The notes beneath the pieces were generated by a model that was given only the letters and a program-made list of their open reading frames with translations, had not been told where the DNA came from and searched no databases. This document shows positions 48,675 to 62,945 of a stretch of 64,000 bases of DNA, one piece after another (positions within the stretch are counted from its first letter, which is position 1; the number at the start of each line of letters is the position of its first letter). The position numbers and the translations under genes are program-made. This DNA comes from Thauera sedimentorum (lineage in GTDB: Bacteria > Pseudomonadota > Gammaproteobacteria > Burkholderiales > Rhodocyclaceae), in the NCBI RefSeq assembly GCF_014489115.1, contig NZ_JACTAH010000001.1, positions 1,736,001 through 1,800,000 of the forward strand, written 5' to 3'.

Positions 48675-50777
48675 TCAGCCGGCGCTCTGCGGTTCCAGCA
48701 GCGCCTTCATGGACAGGCGGATCTTGCCACGCTCGTCGGTTTCCAGCACCTTCACGCGCACAGCCTGGCCTTCCTTGACGTAGTCGGACACGTTGTTCAC
48801 GCGCTCGTTGGCGATCTGCGAGACGTGCAGCAGGCCGTCACGACCCGGCATGATGTTCACGATGGCGCCGAAGTCCAGCAGGCGCACCACGGTGCCCTCG
48901 TAGACCTTGCCCACCTCGACTTCGGCGGTGATCGCCTCGATCTTTTCCTTGGCGGCCTGGGCGCTTTCCGAGCTCACCGAGGAGATGGTGACGGTGCCGT
49001 CGTCCTCGATCTCGATGACCGCGCCGGTCTCTTCCTGCAGGCCGCGGATCACCGCGCCGCCCTTGCCGATCACGTCGCGGATCTTCTCGGGGTTGATCTT
49101 CATGGTGATCATGCGCGGGGCGAACTCGGAGACCTCGCCGCGTGCCGCGCTCAGCGCCGACTTCATCTTCTCCAGGATGTGGAGGCGGCCCTCGCCGGCC
49201 TGGGCCAGCGCAACCTGCATGATCTCCTTGGTGATGCCCTGGATCTTGATGTCCATCTGCAGCGCGGTGACGCCGTTCTCGGTACCCGCGACCTTGAAGT
49301 CCATGTCGCCGAGGTGATCCTCGTCGCCCAGGATGTCGGTCAGCACCGCGAAGCGGTTGCCTTCCTTGATCAGGCCCATGGCGATGCCGGCGACGTGCGC
49401 CTTCATCGGCACGCCGGCATCCATCAGCGCGAGCGAGCCGCCGCACACCGAGGCCATCGAGCTGGAGCCGTTGGATTCGGTGATCTCGGACACCAGGCGG
49501 ATGGTGTAGCTGAAGTCCTCGTCGGCGGGCAGCGCGGCGATCAGCGCGCGCTTGGCCAGGCGGCCGTGGCCGACTTCGCGGCGCTTGGTGATGCCGAAGC
49601 GGCCGGTCTCGCCGGTGCAGAACGGCGGGAAGTTGTAGTGCAGCATGAAGTTTTCACGGTACTCGCCGGCGATCGCGTCGATGATCTGCTCGTCGCGGCC
49701 GGTGCCCAGGGTGGCGACCACCATGGCCTGGGTCTCGCCGCGGGTGAACAGCGCGGAACCGTGGGTACGCGGCAGCACGCCGACGCGGATGTCGATCGGG
49801 CGCACGGTGCGGGTGTCGCGACCGTCGATACGCGGCTCGCCGTTGAGGATGCGGCTGCGCACGATGCCGGACTCGAGGTTGAAGAAGATGTCCTTCACCT
49901 CGTTGGCCGTCGGCGGGTTGTCCACGCCTTCGGTCACCGCGGCGATCACGCTCTTGCGGATCTCGGCCAGACGCTCGCTGCGTGCCTGTTTGCTGGTGAT
50001 GTTGAAGGCCTGCTCAAGGTCGGCCTTCGCCAGCTCGGTGATGCGGGCGATCAGCGGCTCGTTGGCGGCCGGCGGCTGCCAGTTCCATTCGGGCTTGCCG
50101 GCGACTTCCACCAGCTCGTTGATCGCACGGATGGCGTGCTGCATCTGGTCGTGGCCGTAGACCACCGCACCCAGCATCACTTCTTCGGACAGCTCCTTGG
50201 CTTCGGACTCGACCATCAGCACCGCGGTCTCGGTACCGGCCACAACCAGGTTCAGCTCGCTGGTCTTGAGCTGTTCGGCGGTCGGGTTGAGCAGGTACTG
50301 GCCGTCCAGGTAGCCCACGCGCGCGGCGCCGATCGGGCCGTTGAACGGGATGCCGGACAGCGCCAGCGCGGCCGAGGCACCGATCATCGCCGGGATGTCG
50401 GAGTCGACTTCCGGATTCAGCGACAGCACCGTGGCGATGACCTGCACTTCGTTGTAGAAGCCGTCCGGGAAGAGCGGACGGATCGGGCGGTCGATCAGGC
50501 GGGAGGTGAGGATTTCCTTCTCGGTCGGACGGCCTTCGCGCTTGAAGAAGCCGCCGGGGATACGGCCCGCGGCGTAGAACTTCTCGACGTAATCGACGGT
50601 GAGCGGGAAGAAGTCCTGGCCCGGCTTGGCGTCCTTGGCGGCGACCACGGTGGCGAGCACCACGGTGTCGTCCATGTTGACGATGACGGCGCCGCCGGCC
50701 TGGCGAGCAACCTCGCCGGTTTCGAGCGTGACGGTGTGGGCGCCGTAGGCAAAGGTTTTCTTGATGGCGTTAGGCAA
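48675..50777 (-). CDS. pnp: Polynucleotide phosphorylase
   Basis: 700 aa phosphorolytic 3'-5' exoribonuclease, trimer, degradosome partner of RNase E. Two RNase PH domains ([35 protein letters not shown]), KH domain [18 protein letters not shown] and C-terminal S1 domain [16 protein letters not shown]. Full length. Downstream of rpsO as in many proteobacteria, with a stem-loop in the gap that could be the RNase III site of its known autoregulation. Confidence 0.98.
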   Translation of the reverse strand: MPNAIKKTFAYGAHTVTLETGEVARQAGGAVIVNMDDTVVLATVVAAKDAKPGQDFFPLTVDYVEKFYAAGRIPGGFFKREGRPTEKEILTSRLIDRPIRPLFPDGFYNEVQVIATVLSLNPEVDSDIPAMIGASAALALSGIPFNGPIGAARVGYLDGQYLLNPTAEQLKTSELNLVVAGTETAVLMVESEAKELSEEVMLGAVVYGHDQMQHAIRAINELVEVAGKPEWNWQPPAANEPLIARITELAKADLEQAFNITSKQARSERLAEIRKSVIAAVTEGVDNPPTANEVKDIFFNLESGIVRSRILNGEPRIDGRDTRTVRPIDIRVGVLPRTHGSALFTRGETQAMVVATLGTGRDEQIIDAIAGEYRENFMLHYNFPPFCTGETGRFGITKRREVGHGRLAKRALIAALPADEDFSYTIRLVSEITESNGSSSMASVCGGSLALMDAGVPMKAHVAGIAMGLIKEGNRFAVLTDILGDEDHLGDMDFKVAGTENGVTALQMDIKIQGITKEIMQVALAQAGEGRLHILEKMKSALSAARGEVSEFAPRMITMKINPEKIRDVIGKGGAVIRGLQEETGAVIEIEDDGTVTISSVSSESAQAAKEKIEAITAEVEVGKVYEGTVVRLLDFGAIVNIMPGRDGLLHVSQIANERVNNVSDYVKEGQAVRVKVLETDERGKIRLSMKALLEPQSAG

Positions 50778-50846
50778 GGGAAATTCCTTTTTTTAAGTGC
50801 AGCGAACTACAACTGCTTGGAGGGATGTCCGCGGCGCAGAAGCGAC

Positions 50847-50883
50847 AAAGCCGGGCCGGCCCGCGTGGGCACGTCCCGGCTTT
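50847..50883 (-). promoter_or_regulatory. Stem-loop in the rpsO-pnp gap
   Basis: Arms AAAGCCGGG and CCCGGCTTT (50847-50855 with 50875-50883), loop partly paired. Located 70 bp before pnp. In E. coli a hairpin here is cut by RNase III and underlies pnp autocontrol; the same role is inferred. It could also act as a weak terminator. Confidence 0.5.
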
Positions 50884-50941
50884 GCTTGATCAGCTTGCCG
50901 TATTCGGCTTCGGCGCTGTCGGACGCGTCACGACCGGCGGC

Positions 50942-51211
50942 TTACTTGCGCAGGCCCAGACGCTCGATCAGGTTGCGATAGCTGTCGGCGTTGGTGCGCT
51001 TCAGGTAGTCCAGCAGCTTGCGACGGCGGCTGACCATCTTGAGCAGGCCACGGCGGGAGTGATGATCCTTGGCGTTGGCCTTGAAGTGGCCGGTCAGGCC
51101 GTTGATGCGCGTGGTGAGCAGGGCCACCTGGACTTCGGGAGAGCCGGTGTCGCCCTTGGCGCGCTGATAATCGGCAACGACTTGCGCCTTGGTAGTGGTA
51201 TCGAGAGCCAT
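50942..51211 (-). CDS. rpsO: 30S ribosomal protein S15
   Basis: 89 aa. Family sequence throughout ([21 protein letters not shown], split as [32 protein letters not shown]). It binds 16S rRNA and represses its own translation in E. coli. ATG at 51211; the upstream codons in frame lie over the promoter. A strong promoter sits 43 bp upstream. Confidence 0.98.
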   Translation of the reverse strand: MALDTTTKAQVVADYQRAKGDTGSPEVQVALLTTRINGLTGHFKANAKDHHSRRGLLKMVSRRRKLLDYLKRTNADSYRNLIERLGLRK

Positions 51212-51253
51212 GTGCGTTTTTACTCTGTTGTTTCTGTCAATCAGAAGCGGCGA

Positions 51254-51283
51254 ATTATAACGGACGCCGCGCGAAAATTTCAA
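51254..51283 (-). promoter_or_regulatory. Sigma-70 type promoter of rpsO-pnp
   Basis: Minus strand TTGAAA (51283-51278), 18-bp spacer, TATAAT (51259-51254, perfect). Placed between truB and rpsO. Confidence 0.8.
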
Positions 51284-51289
51284 TCGAAT

Positions 51290-52207
51290 TCATGTATTAC
51301 CGTTGCCATCGCCGGTCGCGACGAGGCGTTTGGGCAACAGGCGCCCCTCCCCGTTGGTTTCTCCAAGCCCGAGAAAGCGCCCTGCAGCATACAGCCGCAG
51401 CAGTCCGGGCGCAGTACCCGGCAAGGGCAACTGACGGCCTTGCAGGATGGCGGCGGCAGCGGCGGGGTCGAGCTCGATCGCAGGCAGATGCGCGACCAGC
51501 GCGTCTGCCGGCGCCAGCAGGGCGTCGCGCGCCTCGCCTTCGGCCGCGGCCTCGAGCGCCTCGAGCGTGACCGCCCCGGATGCCGTGAACGGACCGATCC
51601 GTGTCCGGCGCAGCGCTGCCAGATGGGCGCCGCAACCCAGTGCGCGACCGAGGTCGATGGCCAGCGTGCGGATGTAGGTCCCCTTGCTGCAATCCACCCG
51701 GATACTGAACGTCTCGCCGTCGAAGTCCAGCAGTTCGAGCGCGTGGATGCTCACCACGCGCGCCTTGCGCTCGACCTCGATGCCGGCGCGTGCGTACTCG
51801 TAGAGCGGCTTGCCATCGCGCTTGAGCGCCGAGTACATCGGCGGTACCTGCTCGATCTCGCCGCGAAAGCGCGCCAGCGCGGCCTCCACCTTGACCCGGT
51901 CGACGGCCACCTCGGCGGTGGCGATGACCTGTCCTTCGGCATCGCCGGTATCGGTCTCGACCCCGAGCCGCACGACCGCCTCGTAGCCCTTGTCGGCGTC
52001 GAGCAGCATCTGCGAGAACTTGGTGGCTTCACCGAAGGTCAGCGGCAACAGGCCGGTGGCCATGGGGTCCAGCGTGCCGGTATGCCCGGCCTTGGCGGCG
52101 TTGAGCAGACGGCGGGCGCGCTGCAGCGCGGTGTTGGAACTCAGCCCCTGGGGCTTGTCGAGCAGCAGCACGCCGTCGACCGGACGGCGTTTGTGGCGGA
52201 ATTGCAT
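51290..52207 (-). CDS. truB: tRNA pseudouridine-55 synthase
   Basis: 305 aa. Makes pseudouridine 55 in the T-loop of tRNAs. Catalytic Asp in GHTGTLDPMATGLLPL, KGYEAVVRLG, and the KGTYIRTLAIDLG block. C-terminal PUA-like part (AGRFLGLGE). ATG 52207; the longer frame upstream overlaps rbfA and has no family similarity. Lies 73 bp after rbfA. Confidence 0.97.
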   Translation of the reverse strand: MQFRHKRRPVDGVLLLDKPQGLSSNTALQRARRLLNAAKAGHTGTLDPMATGLLPLTFGEATKFSQMLLDADKGYEAVVRLGVETDTGDAEGQVIATAEVAVDRVKVEAALARFRGEIEQVPPMYSALKRDGKPLYEYARAGIEVERKARVVSIHALELLDFDGETFSIRVDCSKGTYIRTLAIDLGRALGCGAHLAALRRTRIGPFTASGAVTLEALEAAAEGEARDALLAPADALVAHLPAIELDPAAAAAILQGRQLPLPGTAPGLLRLYAAGRFLGLGETNGEGRLLPKRLVATGDGNGNT

Positions 52208-52280
52208 GGAGTGCGTCGAAGTATGAAGCAGGAGGGCGGGATGCAGCACCGGCGCGACCACGGGTCGCGCCGGCTTGCCG

Positions 52281-52706
52281 TCAATCGTCTTTCTTGTCAG
52301 CGCCCCCGTCCGGAAGGTCGGGGCCAGCGCTCGACTCGTGGTCGTGGCGCGCTTCATCCTCGCGCACGGCATCGTCGATCAGGCGCGACAGCCGGCTGCC
52401 CTGCTCCAGCGACTTGTCGTAGTGGAAGTGCAGTTCCGGCGTGGTGTGGATGCGCACCCGCCGGCCCAATTCACGGCGCAGGAAGCCGCTCGCGCGGCGC
52501 AGGCCGGCGAGGATCTCGTCCAGCCCTTCCTCTCCGGTCATGGAGGTGAAAAACACCTTGGCATGCGCGTAATCCGGCGTGACCTCCACGTCGGTCAGCG
52601 AGATCATGCCGATGCGCGGATCCTTCACCTCCAGCCGGATCAGCTCGGCCAGCTCGCGGCGGATCTGCTCCGCCACGCGCTGGCTGCGTGAGTACTCCTT
52701 GGGCAT
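52281..52706 (-). CDS. rbfA: 30S ribosome-binding factor A
   Basis: 141 aa cold-adaptation and 16S maturation factor. KH-like fold with EYSRSQRVAEQIRRELAELI, DPRIGMISLTDVEVTPDY and the C-terminal LRRELGRRVRIHTTPELHF. A charged tail of 25 residues (DEARHDHESSAGPDLPDGG) is poorly conserved in the family. Starts 3 bp after the infB stop. Confidence 0.97.
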   Translation of the reverse strand: MPKEYSRSQRVAEQIRRELAELIRLEVKDPRIGMISLTDVEVTPDYAHAKVFFTSMTGEEGLDEILAGLRRASGFLRRELGRRVRIHTTPELHFHYDKSLEQGSRLSRLIDDAVREDEARHDHESSAGPDLPDGGADKKDD

Positions 52707-52708
52707 GG

Positions 52709-55489
<2,781 letters not shown>

Positions 55490-55502
55490 CAATGCCCTCC
55501 CG

Positions 55503-56978
55503 TCATTCTTCGAACCAATGGGCGCGGGCGGTCGAAATCAGCGCCTTGGCTCGTTCTTCGTCAATCCCGGCAAGTTCGACCAGCTCGTCCACTGCGAGAT
55601 CGGCCAGCTCGTCACGGGTACGAATGCCCTTCTGGGCCAGTTCCGCGGCAAGTGACTTGTCCATGCCTTCGAGGCCGAGCAGGTCGTCGGAGACCTTTTC
55701 CAGCTGCTCCTCGGTGACGATCGCCTCGGTGAGCAGCACGTTGCGCGCACGATTGCGCAACTCGTTCACCGTGTCCTCGTCGAAGGCTTCGATTTCAAGC
55801 ATTTCCGCCAGCGGAACGTAGGCGATCTCCTCCAGCGAGGAGAAGCCTTCGTCGATGAGGATGTCGGCCACCTCATCGTCCACGTCCAGCTTGGTCATGA
55901 ACAGGGTGCGCAGGCCCTCGCGCTCGCGCTCGGACTTCTCGGCCGACTCTTCTTCGCTCATCAGGTTGATCGTCCAGCCGGTGAGCTCGGAGGCGAGCTT
56001 GACGTTCTGGCCGCTGCGACCGATGGCGATGGCGAGGTTGTTCTCGTCGACCACCACGTCCATGGCGTGGGACTCCTCGTCGACCACGATGGACACCACC
56101 TCGGCCGGCTGCAGCGCGGCGATGACGAACTGGGCCGGGTCCTGTGCCCATACGATGATGTCGATCTGTTCGCCGCCGATCTCGTTGCGCACCGCGGTGA
56201 CGCGCGAGCCGCGCAGGCCGACGCAGGTACCGATCGGGTCGATGCGCGGATCGTTGGACTTGACCGCGATCTTGGCACGCAGCCCGGGGTCACGGGCGCA
56301 GGCCTTGATCTCCAGCAGGCCGTCCTCGATCTCCGGCACCTCGAGCTCGAACAGCTTCATCAGGAACTCGGGCGCAGTGCGCGACAGGATCAGCTGCGGG
56401 CCGCGGGCACCGCGGTCGATGCGCAGCAGGAAGGCCTTGACGCGGTCACCCACGCGCAGGTTTTCCTTGGGGATCATCTGGTCGCGCGGCAGCACCGCTT
56501 CCATGCGGCCGACCTCGATGATCGCGTTGCCGCGCTCCATGCGCTTGATGGAACCGGAGACCAGGAATTCCTTGCGCTCCAGGAAGTCGTTGAGCACCTG
56601 CTCGCGCTCGGCGTCGCGGATTTTCTGCAGGATGACCTGCTTGGCGGCCTGCGCGCCGATACGACCGAAGTCGATCGGCTCGAGCGGCTCCTCGATGTAC
56701 TCGCCGAGCTCGATGTCGGCATTGACCTCGCGCGCATCGATGATGCCCATCTCGGCTTCGTCGTTGCTCACTTCCTCGTCGAGCATGACCAGCCAGCGGC
56801 GGGCGGACTCGTAGTCGCCTGTCTCGCGGTCGATGCGGACCACCACATCGGCGTCGTCATGGATGCGCTTCTTGGTCGCGGAAGCGAGCGCCGACTCCAG
56901 CGCAGCGAACACGATGTCCTTTGCGACGTTCTTTTCGCGCGCCAGGGCATCCACAAGCAGCAGAATTTCGCGGCTCAT
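55503..56978 (-). CDS. nusA: Transcription termination/antitermination factor NusA
   Basis: 491 aa. N-terminal polymerase-binding domain (1-130), S1 domain (about 135-200), two KH domains (about 230-345; [37 protein letters not shown]) and two C-terminal acidic repeats as in E. coli NusA. Modulates pausing, intrinsic termination and rRNA antitermination. It may act on the terminator-like structure at the head of its own operon. 27 bp after rimP. Confidence 0.98.
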   Translation of the reverse strand: MSREILLLVDALAREKNVAKDIVFAALESALASATKKRIHDDADVVVRIDRETGDYESARRWLVMLDEEVSNDEAEMGIIDAREVNADIELGEYIEEPLEPIDFGRIGAQAAKQVILQKIRDAEREQVLNDFLERKEFLVSGSIKRMERGNAIIEVGRMEAVLPRDQMIPKENLRVGDRVKAFLLRIDRGARGPQLILSRTAPEFLMKLFELEVPEIEDGLLEIKACARDPGLRAKIAVKSNDPRIDPIGTCVGLRGSRVTAVRNEIGGEQIDIIVWAQDPAQFVIAALQPAEVVSIVVDEESHAMDVVVDENNLAIAIGRSGQNVKLASELTGWTINLMSEEESAEKSEREREGLRTLFMTKLDVDDEVADILIDEGFSSLEEIAYVPLAEMLEIEAFDEDTVNELRNRARNVLLTEAIVTEEQLEKVSDDLLGLEGMDKSLAAELAQKGIRTRDELADLAVDELVELAGIDEERAKALISTARAHWFEE

Positions 56979-57005
56979 TTCCTCAAAACCTCCACATCCG
57001 AATGC

Positions 57006-57434
57006 TCAAAACTTGGGAACAAGACGTACCTTTTCGATCTCGTCGAAGGGAAAGGCGAATTCGCCCTTCTCGGTGCTCAATACGACCGCACCGTCCTTCA
57101 CACCACCGAGCACGCCGATGAAATTTCGTTGATTGCCGACCGGCATCTGCAGTCTCACCTGGGCCTCCTGCCCGGCGAAACGCTCGAAGTCGGCCAGCTT
57201 CTTGAGCGGCCGATCCAGCCCGGGGGACGACACTTCCAGCCGGTCGTAGTCGACGTTCTCGACCTCGAACACCCGGGTCAGCTGATTGCTGACCGTGGCG
57301 CAGTCATCCACCGTGACGCCCCGCTCGATATCGATGAACACGCGCAGCAGACGCCCCTTCGGGGACATCTCGAGATCCACCAGCTCGAACCCGAGCCCGC
57401 TGACCACCTGCCCGACCAGACCTTCCAGATTCAT
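57006..57434 (-). CDS. rimP: Ribosome maturation factor RimP
   Basis: 142 aa. 30S assembly factor; family blocks GFELVDLEMSPKGRLLRVFID, split as LVDLEMSPKG and VFIDIERGVTVDDC, and VSSPGLDRPLKK. First gene of the rimP-nusA-infB-rbfA-truB operon. Its start is 14 bp after an intrinsic terminator-like element in the leader. Confidence 0.96.
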   Translation of the reverse strand: MNLEGLVGQVVSGLGFELVDLEMSPKGRLLRVFIDIERGVTVDDCATVSNQLTRVFEVENVDYDRLEVSSPGLDRPLKKLADFERFAGQEAQVRLQMPVGNQRNFIGVLGGVKDGAVVLSTEKGEFAFPFDEIEKVRLVPKF

Positions 57435-57450
57435 TTACCCGCCCACAAAT

Positions 57451-57472
57451 AAAAAATGGGCGAAACGCCCAT
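57451..57472 (-). terminator. Intrinsic terminator in the rimP leader (possible attenuator)
   Basis: Minus strand ATGGGCG-TTT-CGCCCAT (57472-57456) followed by TTTTTATTTG. It lies after the promoter at 57539-57567 and just before rimP, so transcripts from that promoter must pass it. It could also stop read-through from the gene upstream. Confidence 0.75.
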
Positions 57473-57500
57473 CCCTGTTGAACTCAACCGGAAACAGCCG

Positions 57501-57522
57501 GACCCGCCCCACAGGACGGGTC
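57501..57522 (-). promoter_or_regulatory. Leader hairpin upstream of rimP
   Basis: Minus strand GACCCGTCC-TGTG-GGGCGGGTC, nine pairs with one G-U. The same GTGGGCGGGT-like string recurs next to the rimP start (57446-57437), so the left arm could pair with either. Confidence 0.5.
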
Positions 57523-57538
57523 TGAAAAAAGCTTTTGG

Positions 57539-57567
57539 ATTATAACCGTTTGGCGCGCTTCCAGCAA
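57539..57567 (-). promoter_or_regulatory. Promoter of the rimP-nusA-infB operon
   Basis: Minus strand TATAAT (57544-57539, perfect) with TTGCTG 17 bp upstream (57567-57562). Predicted start near 57532, leader about 98 nt. Confidence 0.6.
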
Positions 57568-57612
57568 TGCAAGCTACCCAGCGCAGCTCATACCCTGCGC
57601 CACCGAGGGCGC

Positions 57613-58155
57613 TCAGCGGATGAACTCGCGGTTGATCTCTGAGAACAGCGCCGTTCCCCCGCGCTGCAGCCATTCGAAGGCGACCATCTCCCGCGAGACG
57701 ATCTCGATGCCGTGCTGGCGCATGCGCTCGAAGGCCAGATCGCGGTTGACCGGGTCGCGCGAACCCGCGGCGTCGGCCACCACGAAGACCTCCTTGCCCG
57801 CCCAGCGCAGGTCCAGCGCGGTCTGCTGCACGCAAACATGCGCCTCGGTGCCGCACACCACCACCTGGCGCCGACGATCGACCTCGGTCGCCGCCAGGCA
57901 GCCGTCCGCCTGCGCGGAGAAGGCTTCCTTGCTGACGAAACGCGCGGAGGCGGCCGCCGCCTTGAGCGCCTCCACCGTGGCGCCGATTTTCGCCGGGCAG
58001 TGCTCAGTCACCACCACCGGCACGCCGATGCGCGCGGCCACCCGGGCCAGCCAGATGCAGTTGTCCACGATCCTCTGGCCTTCATGGATCGCCGGCGCCA
58101 GTCGACTCTGGACGTCGACGATCAACAGGCTGCACTTGTCCGCGCTCATCAACAT
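57613..58155 (-). CDS. Isochorismatase-family hydrolase
   Basis: 180 aa cysteine hydrolase fold. Triad residues visible: Asp in LLIVDVQSRL, Lys in HCPAKIG, Cys in GTEAHVCVQQTALDL. Members include nicotinamidases, carbamoylases and proteins of unknown substrate; sequence here fits the YcaC-like group, and no substrate is assigned. ATG 58155 has GAGGAGGGC upstream; ATG 58149 is an alternative. 12 bp after the acetoacetyl-CoA synthetase gene, so probably co-transcribed. Confidence 0.87.
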   Translation of the reverse strand: MLMSADKCSLLIVDVQSRLAPAIHEGQRIVDNCIWLARVAARIGVPVVVTEHCPAKIGATVEALKAAAASARFVSKEAFSAQADGCLAATEVDRRRQVVVCGTEAHVCVQQTALDLRWAGKEVFVVADAAGSRDPVNRDLAFERMRQHGIEIVSREMVAFEWLQRGGTALFSEINREFIR

Positions 58156-58167
58156 GCCTTGCCCTCC

Positions 58168-60129
<1,962 letters not shown>

Positions 60130-60185
60130 ACGGGTCTCCTCACTCGTTTGGTCTGAATTATTTTCTGATTTCTGATCATTCGCCT

Positions 60186-60240
60186 GTAGGAGCGGGCTTG
60201 CCCGCGATCGGCGGCGTATCGCGGCCAAGGCCGCTCCTAC
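60186..60240. repeat. REP-type inverted repeat (REPIN), copy 3, hybrid
   Basis: Left arm GTAGGAGCGGGCTTGCCCGC (from 60186 to 60208) and right arm complementary to GTAGGAGCGGCCTTGGCCGC (60218-60240), total 55 bp. The two arms belong to different REP variants. The right end supplies the TAG stop of the thioesterase gene. Confidence 0.85.
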
Positions 60241-60656
60241 ATGGTCGGCTGTTCGAACACGGCCCGCAGTGTATCCGGCAGCGGAACCGACTTGCCAGTG
60301 CGCGTATCCATCCACACCACCTTGGCAGCGCCTTCGGCGTAGAGCCTGTCATCGCCTTCCACGCGCAGCTCGTACCAGGTCATCACGCTGCTGCGCCCCG
60401 GATTGCCGGCAAACAGGCGAACCTCGACCGTGGCCGGATAGTTCACCGGGATCATGAAGGTACAACTGGCGTTGATGATCACCGGCGCATCGGCCTGGTC
60501 GGGCCGTACCGGAAACGCCATCGCTTCCAGCCACTCCACCCGGGCCTGCTCGAAGTAGCGGAAGTACACGGTGTTGTTGACGTGATTGTAGGCATCCATG
60601 TCACCCCAACGCACAGGGATGCGGGTGGTGAGCAGGAGCTTGCGCTCGGCGTGCAT
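60237..60656 (-). CDS. Hotdog-fold acyl-CoA thioesterase
   Basis: 139 aa, YbgC/4-hydroxybenzoyl-CoA thioesterase type: active-site block [19 protein letters not shown], with Asp and the NHVNN turn. Hydrolyses an acyl-CoA of unknown chain. Its TAG stop falls within the end of a REPIN (60237-60239), so insertion may have reset the C-terminus. Divergent from the ETF-QO gene; a palindromic operator-like site lies between. Confidence 0.9.
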   Translation of the reverse strand: MHAERKLLLTTRIPVRWGDMDAYNHVNNTVYFRYFEQARVEWLEAMAFPVRPDQADAPVIINASCTFMIPVNYPATVEVRLFAGNPGRSSVMTWYELRVEGDDRLYAEGAAKVVWMDTRTGKSVPLPDTLRAVFEQPTM

Positions 60657-60697
60657 GGTGTCGTCCCCTCTATTGGTTCTTGGTGCCGCGGTAATGT

Positions 60698-60717
60698 AAC
60701 ATACGCCACCGTATGTT
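60698..60717. promoter_or_regulatory. Operator-like palindrome between thioesterase and ETF-QO genes
   Basis: AACATACG-CCAC-CGTATGTT, a perfect 8-bp inverted repeat with 4-base centre, 41 bp from the thioesterase start and 99 bp from the ETF-QO start. Form is typical for a TetR-family dimer; the regulator is not in the window. Confidence 0.55.
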
Positions 60718-60816
60718 CAACCTGCCCCGCCCCCGCGGCGAGGACAGCGTATTACACTGCCGCGTGCGGCACGGCAGCCCAGACCAACAAGCACGCGAGA
60801 GACCGAGGAGAAGAGG

Positions 60817-62454
60817 ATGGAACGCGAATCCATGGAGTTTGACGTCCTGATCGTGGGCGGCGGCCCGGCGGGCCTGGCCGCGGCGATCCGGCTCAAGCAG
60901 CTGGCGCAGGACAAGGGCACGGACGTGTCGGTGTGCCTGATCGAGAAAGGTGCCGAGATCGGCGCGCACATCCTCTCGGGCGCCGTCATGGACCCACGCG
61001 CGCTCAACGAGCTGATCCCCGACTGGCAGGAACAGGGCGCGCCGATCAAGACCGCGGTCACCGAGGACCGGGTGGTCTTCCTGTCCGAAACCGGTGGCCG
61101 GCAGATCCCCAACGCGCTGCTGCCCGACAGTTTCCACAACGACGGCAACTACATCGTACGCCTGGGCCACGTGGCCAAGTGGCTGGGCGAGCAGGCCGAG
61201 GCGCTGGGCGTCGAGGTCTATCCTGGCTTTGCCGGCGCCGAGGTGCTGTTCGACGAGGCGGGTGCGGTCAAGGGCGTAGCCACCGGCGACATGGGCCTCA
61301 CGCGCGAAGGCGAGCCCGGCCCCAACTACCAGCCGGGCATGGAGCTGCACGCCAAGTACACCCTGTTCGCCGAAGGCTGCCGCGGCCACCTCGGCAAGCA
61401 GCTCGAAGCCAAGTACAAGCTGCGCGAGGACGCCGACCCGCAGACCTACGGCATCGGCATCAAGGAGCTGTGGGAAGTGCCCGCCGAGCGCCATGTGCCC
61501 GGCCTGGTGGTGCACACCGCCGGCTGGCCGATGGACTCGGCCACCTATGGCGGCGGCTTCGTCTACCACCTGGAAGACAATCTGGTGTCCATCGGCTTCG
61601 TGGTCGGCCTGAACTACACCAATCCGCATCTCTCGCCCTTCGAGGAGATGCAGCGCTACAAGACCCACCCGGAGATCCGCAAGTACATCGAAGGCGGCAA
61701 GCGCCTGGCCTACGGCGCGCGGGCGATCGCCGCCGGCGGCCTGCAGAGCCAGCCCAAGCTGGTGTTCCCGGGCGGCGCGCTGATCGGCGACGACGCCGGC
61801 TTCCTCAACGCCGCGCGCATCAAGGGCAGCCATGCGGCGATCAAGAGCGGCATGCTGGCCGCCGAAGCCGCCTTCGACGCGCTCGGCGCCGAGCGCAGCC
61901 GCGACGAACTCGCCGCCTTCCCGCAAGCCTTCCGCGCCTCCTGGCTGCACACCGAGCTGCACAAGACGCGCAACTTCAAGCCCTACATGAAGAGGGGCCT
62001 GTGGCTGGGCTCCTTGCTGTTCGGCATCGACCAGAAGCTCTTTGGCGGCAAGGTGCCGTGGACGCTGCACAACAGCGCCGACCACACCACGCTCAAGCCC
62101 GCGGCCGAGTGCGCGAAGATCGCCTATCCCAAGCCGGACGGCGTGCTCACCTTCGACCGCCTGTCCTCGGTGTTCCTGTCGAACACCAACCACGAGGAAG
62201 AGCAGCCCTGTCACCTGCAGCTGAAGGACGCGGGGGTGCCGATCAGCGTGAATCTCGCCCAGTACGACGCCCCCGAGCAACGCTACTGCCCGGCCGGGGT
62301 GTACGAGATCGTCCAGGAAGAAGCCGGTCCGCGCCTGCAGATCAACGCGCAGAACTGCGTGCACTGCAAGACCTGCGACATCAAGGACCCCACCCAGAAC
62401 ATCAACTGGGTGGTCCCGCAGGGCGGCGAAGGGCCGATCTACCAGGGCATGTAA
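60817..62454 (+). CDS. Electron transfer flavoprotein-ubiquinone oxidoreductase
   Basis: 545 aa. Passes electrons from reduced ETF (fatty acid and amino acid acyl-CoA dehydrogenases) to ubiquinone at the inner membrane. FAD motif VLIVGGGPAGLAAAI, membrane-surface/ubiquinone region (GSHAAIKSGMLAAEAAF), and a C-terminal 4Fe-4S motif CVHCKTCDIKDP. Full length for the family. ATG 60817 has GAGGAGAAGAGG upstream; ATG 60832 is an alternative. Confidence 0.95.
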   Translation: MERESMEFDVLIVGGGPAGLAAAIRLKQLAQDKGTDVSVCLIEKGAEIGAHILSGAVMDPRALNELIPDWQEQGAPIKTAVTEDRVVFLSETGGRQIPNALLPDSFHNDGNYIVRLGHVAKWLGEQAEALGVEVYPGFAGAEVLFDEAGAVKGVATGDMGLTREGEPGPNYQPGMELHAKYTLFAEGCRGHLGKQLEAKYKLREDADPQTYGIGIKELWEVPAERHVPGLVVHTAGWPMDSATYGGGFVYHLEDNLVSIGFVVGLNYTNPHLSPFEEMQRYKTHPEIRKYIEGGKRLAYGARAIAAGGLQSQPKLVFPGGALIGDDAGFLNAARIKGSHAAIKSGMLAAEAAFDALGAERSRDELAAFPQAFRASWLHTELHKTRNFKPYMKRGLWLGSLLFGIDQKLFGGKVPWTLHNSADHTTLKPAAECAKIAYPKPDGVLTFDRLSSVFLSNTNHEEEQPCHLQLKDAGVPISVNLAQYDAPEQRYCPAGVYEIVQEEAGPRLQINAQNCVHCKTCDIKDPTQNINWVVPQGGEGPIYQGM

Positions 62455-62473
62455 GCCCCCTTGCTCCACCGTA

Positions 62474-62512
62474 CAACGCCCCGGCTGCCGAAAGGCCCCG
62501 GGGCGTTGTTCA
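62474..62512 (+). terminator. Terminator of the ETF-QO gene
   Basis: Outer stem of 11 bp (62474-62484 with 62498-62508) topped by GCC-GAAA-GGC, then TTGTT. It overlaps the end of convergent exbD by 3 bp. Confidence 0.75.
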
Positions 62513-62935
62513 TGGGTTTGCCAACGGCTCGGTGACGAAGGCGATGCGCGCCAACCCGGCGTCCTGCGCGGCGGCGATCAGGCGCGCCACCTGCTCGTAG
62601 GCGGTGCGCCGGTCGGCGTAGAGCTGCAGTTCGGGGTCGGCCCCATCCGCCGCTGCAGCGCGCAGCACGGTCGGTACTTCCTCCCAGCCCACTGCCTGCT
62701 CGTCCACCTGCACCGCCCCGCCCGCATCGAGCGCCACGCGCAGCACGCGCGGCTTGTCCTCCAGCGCGGAAGCGGACACCTGCGGCAGATCGACCGGCGC
62801 CGCCTGCTGCATCAGCGGCGCGGTGATGATGAAGATCACCAGCAGCACCAGCATCACGTCCACCAGCGGGATCATGTTGATCTCGGCCATCGGCTGGGGC
62901 TGTGACACCGGCCCCTGCCTCATGCTGAATCCCAT
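62510..62935 (-). CDS. exbD: ExbD/TolR-type biopolymer transport protein
   Basis: 141 aa. One membrane helix (LVDVMLVLLVIFIITAP) preceded by MAEINMIPLVD, with the conserved proton-path Asp in LVDVMLV, and a periplasmic domain. With ExbB it powers TonB- or Tol-type energy transfer. Start ATG 62935 preceded by GAGGAGGACAGC; 10 bp after exbB. No tonB is within the window, so ExbD versus TolR rests on similarity. Confidence 0.9.
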   Translation of the reverse strand: MGFSMRQGPVSQPQPMAEINMIPLVDVMLVLLVIFIITAPLMQQAAPVDLPQVSASALEDKPRVLRVALDAGGAVQVDEQAVGWEEVPTVLRAAAADGADPELQLYADRRTAYEQVARLIAAAQDAGLARIAFVTEPLANP

Positions 62936-62945
62936 GCTGTCCTCC

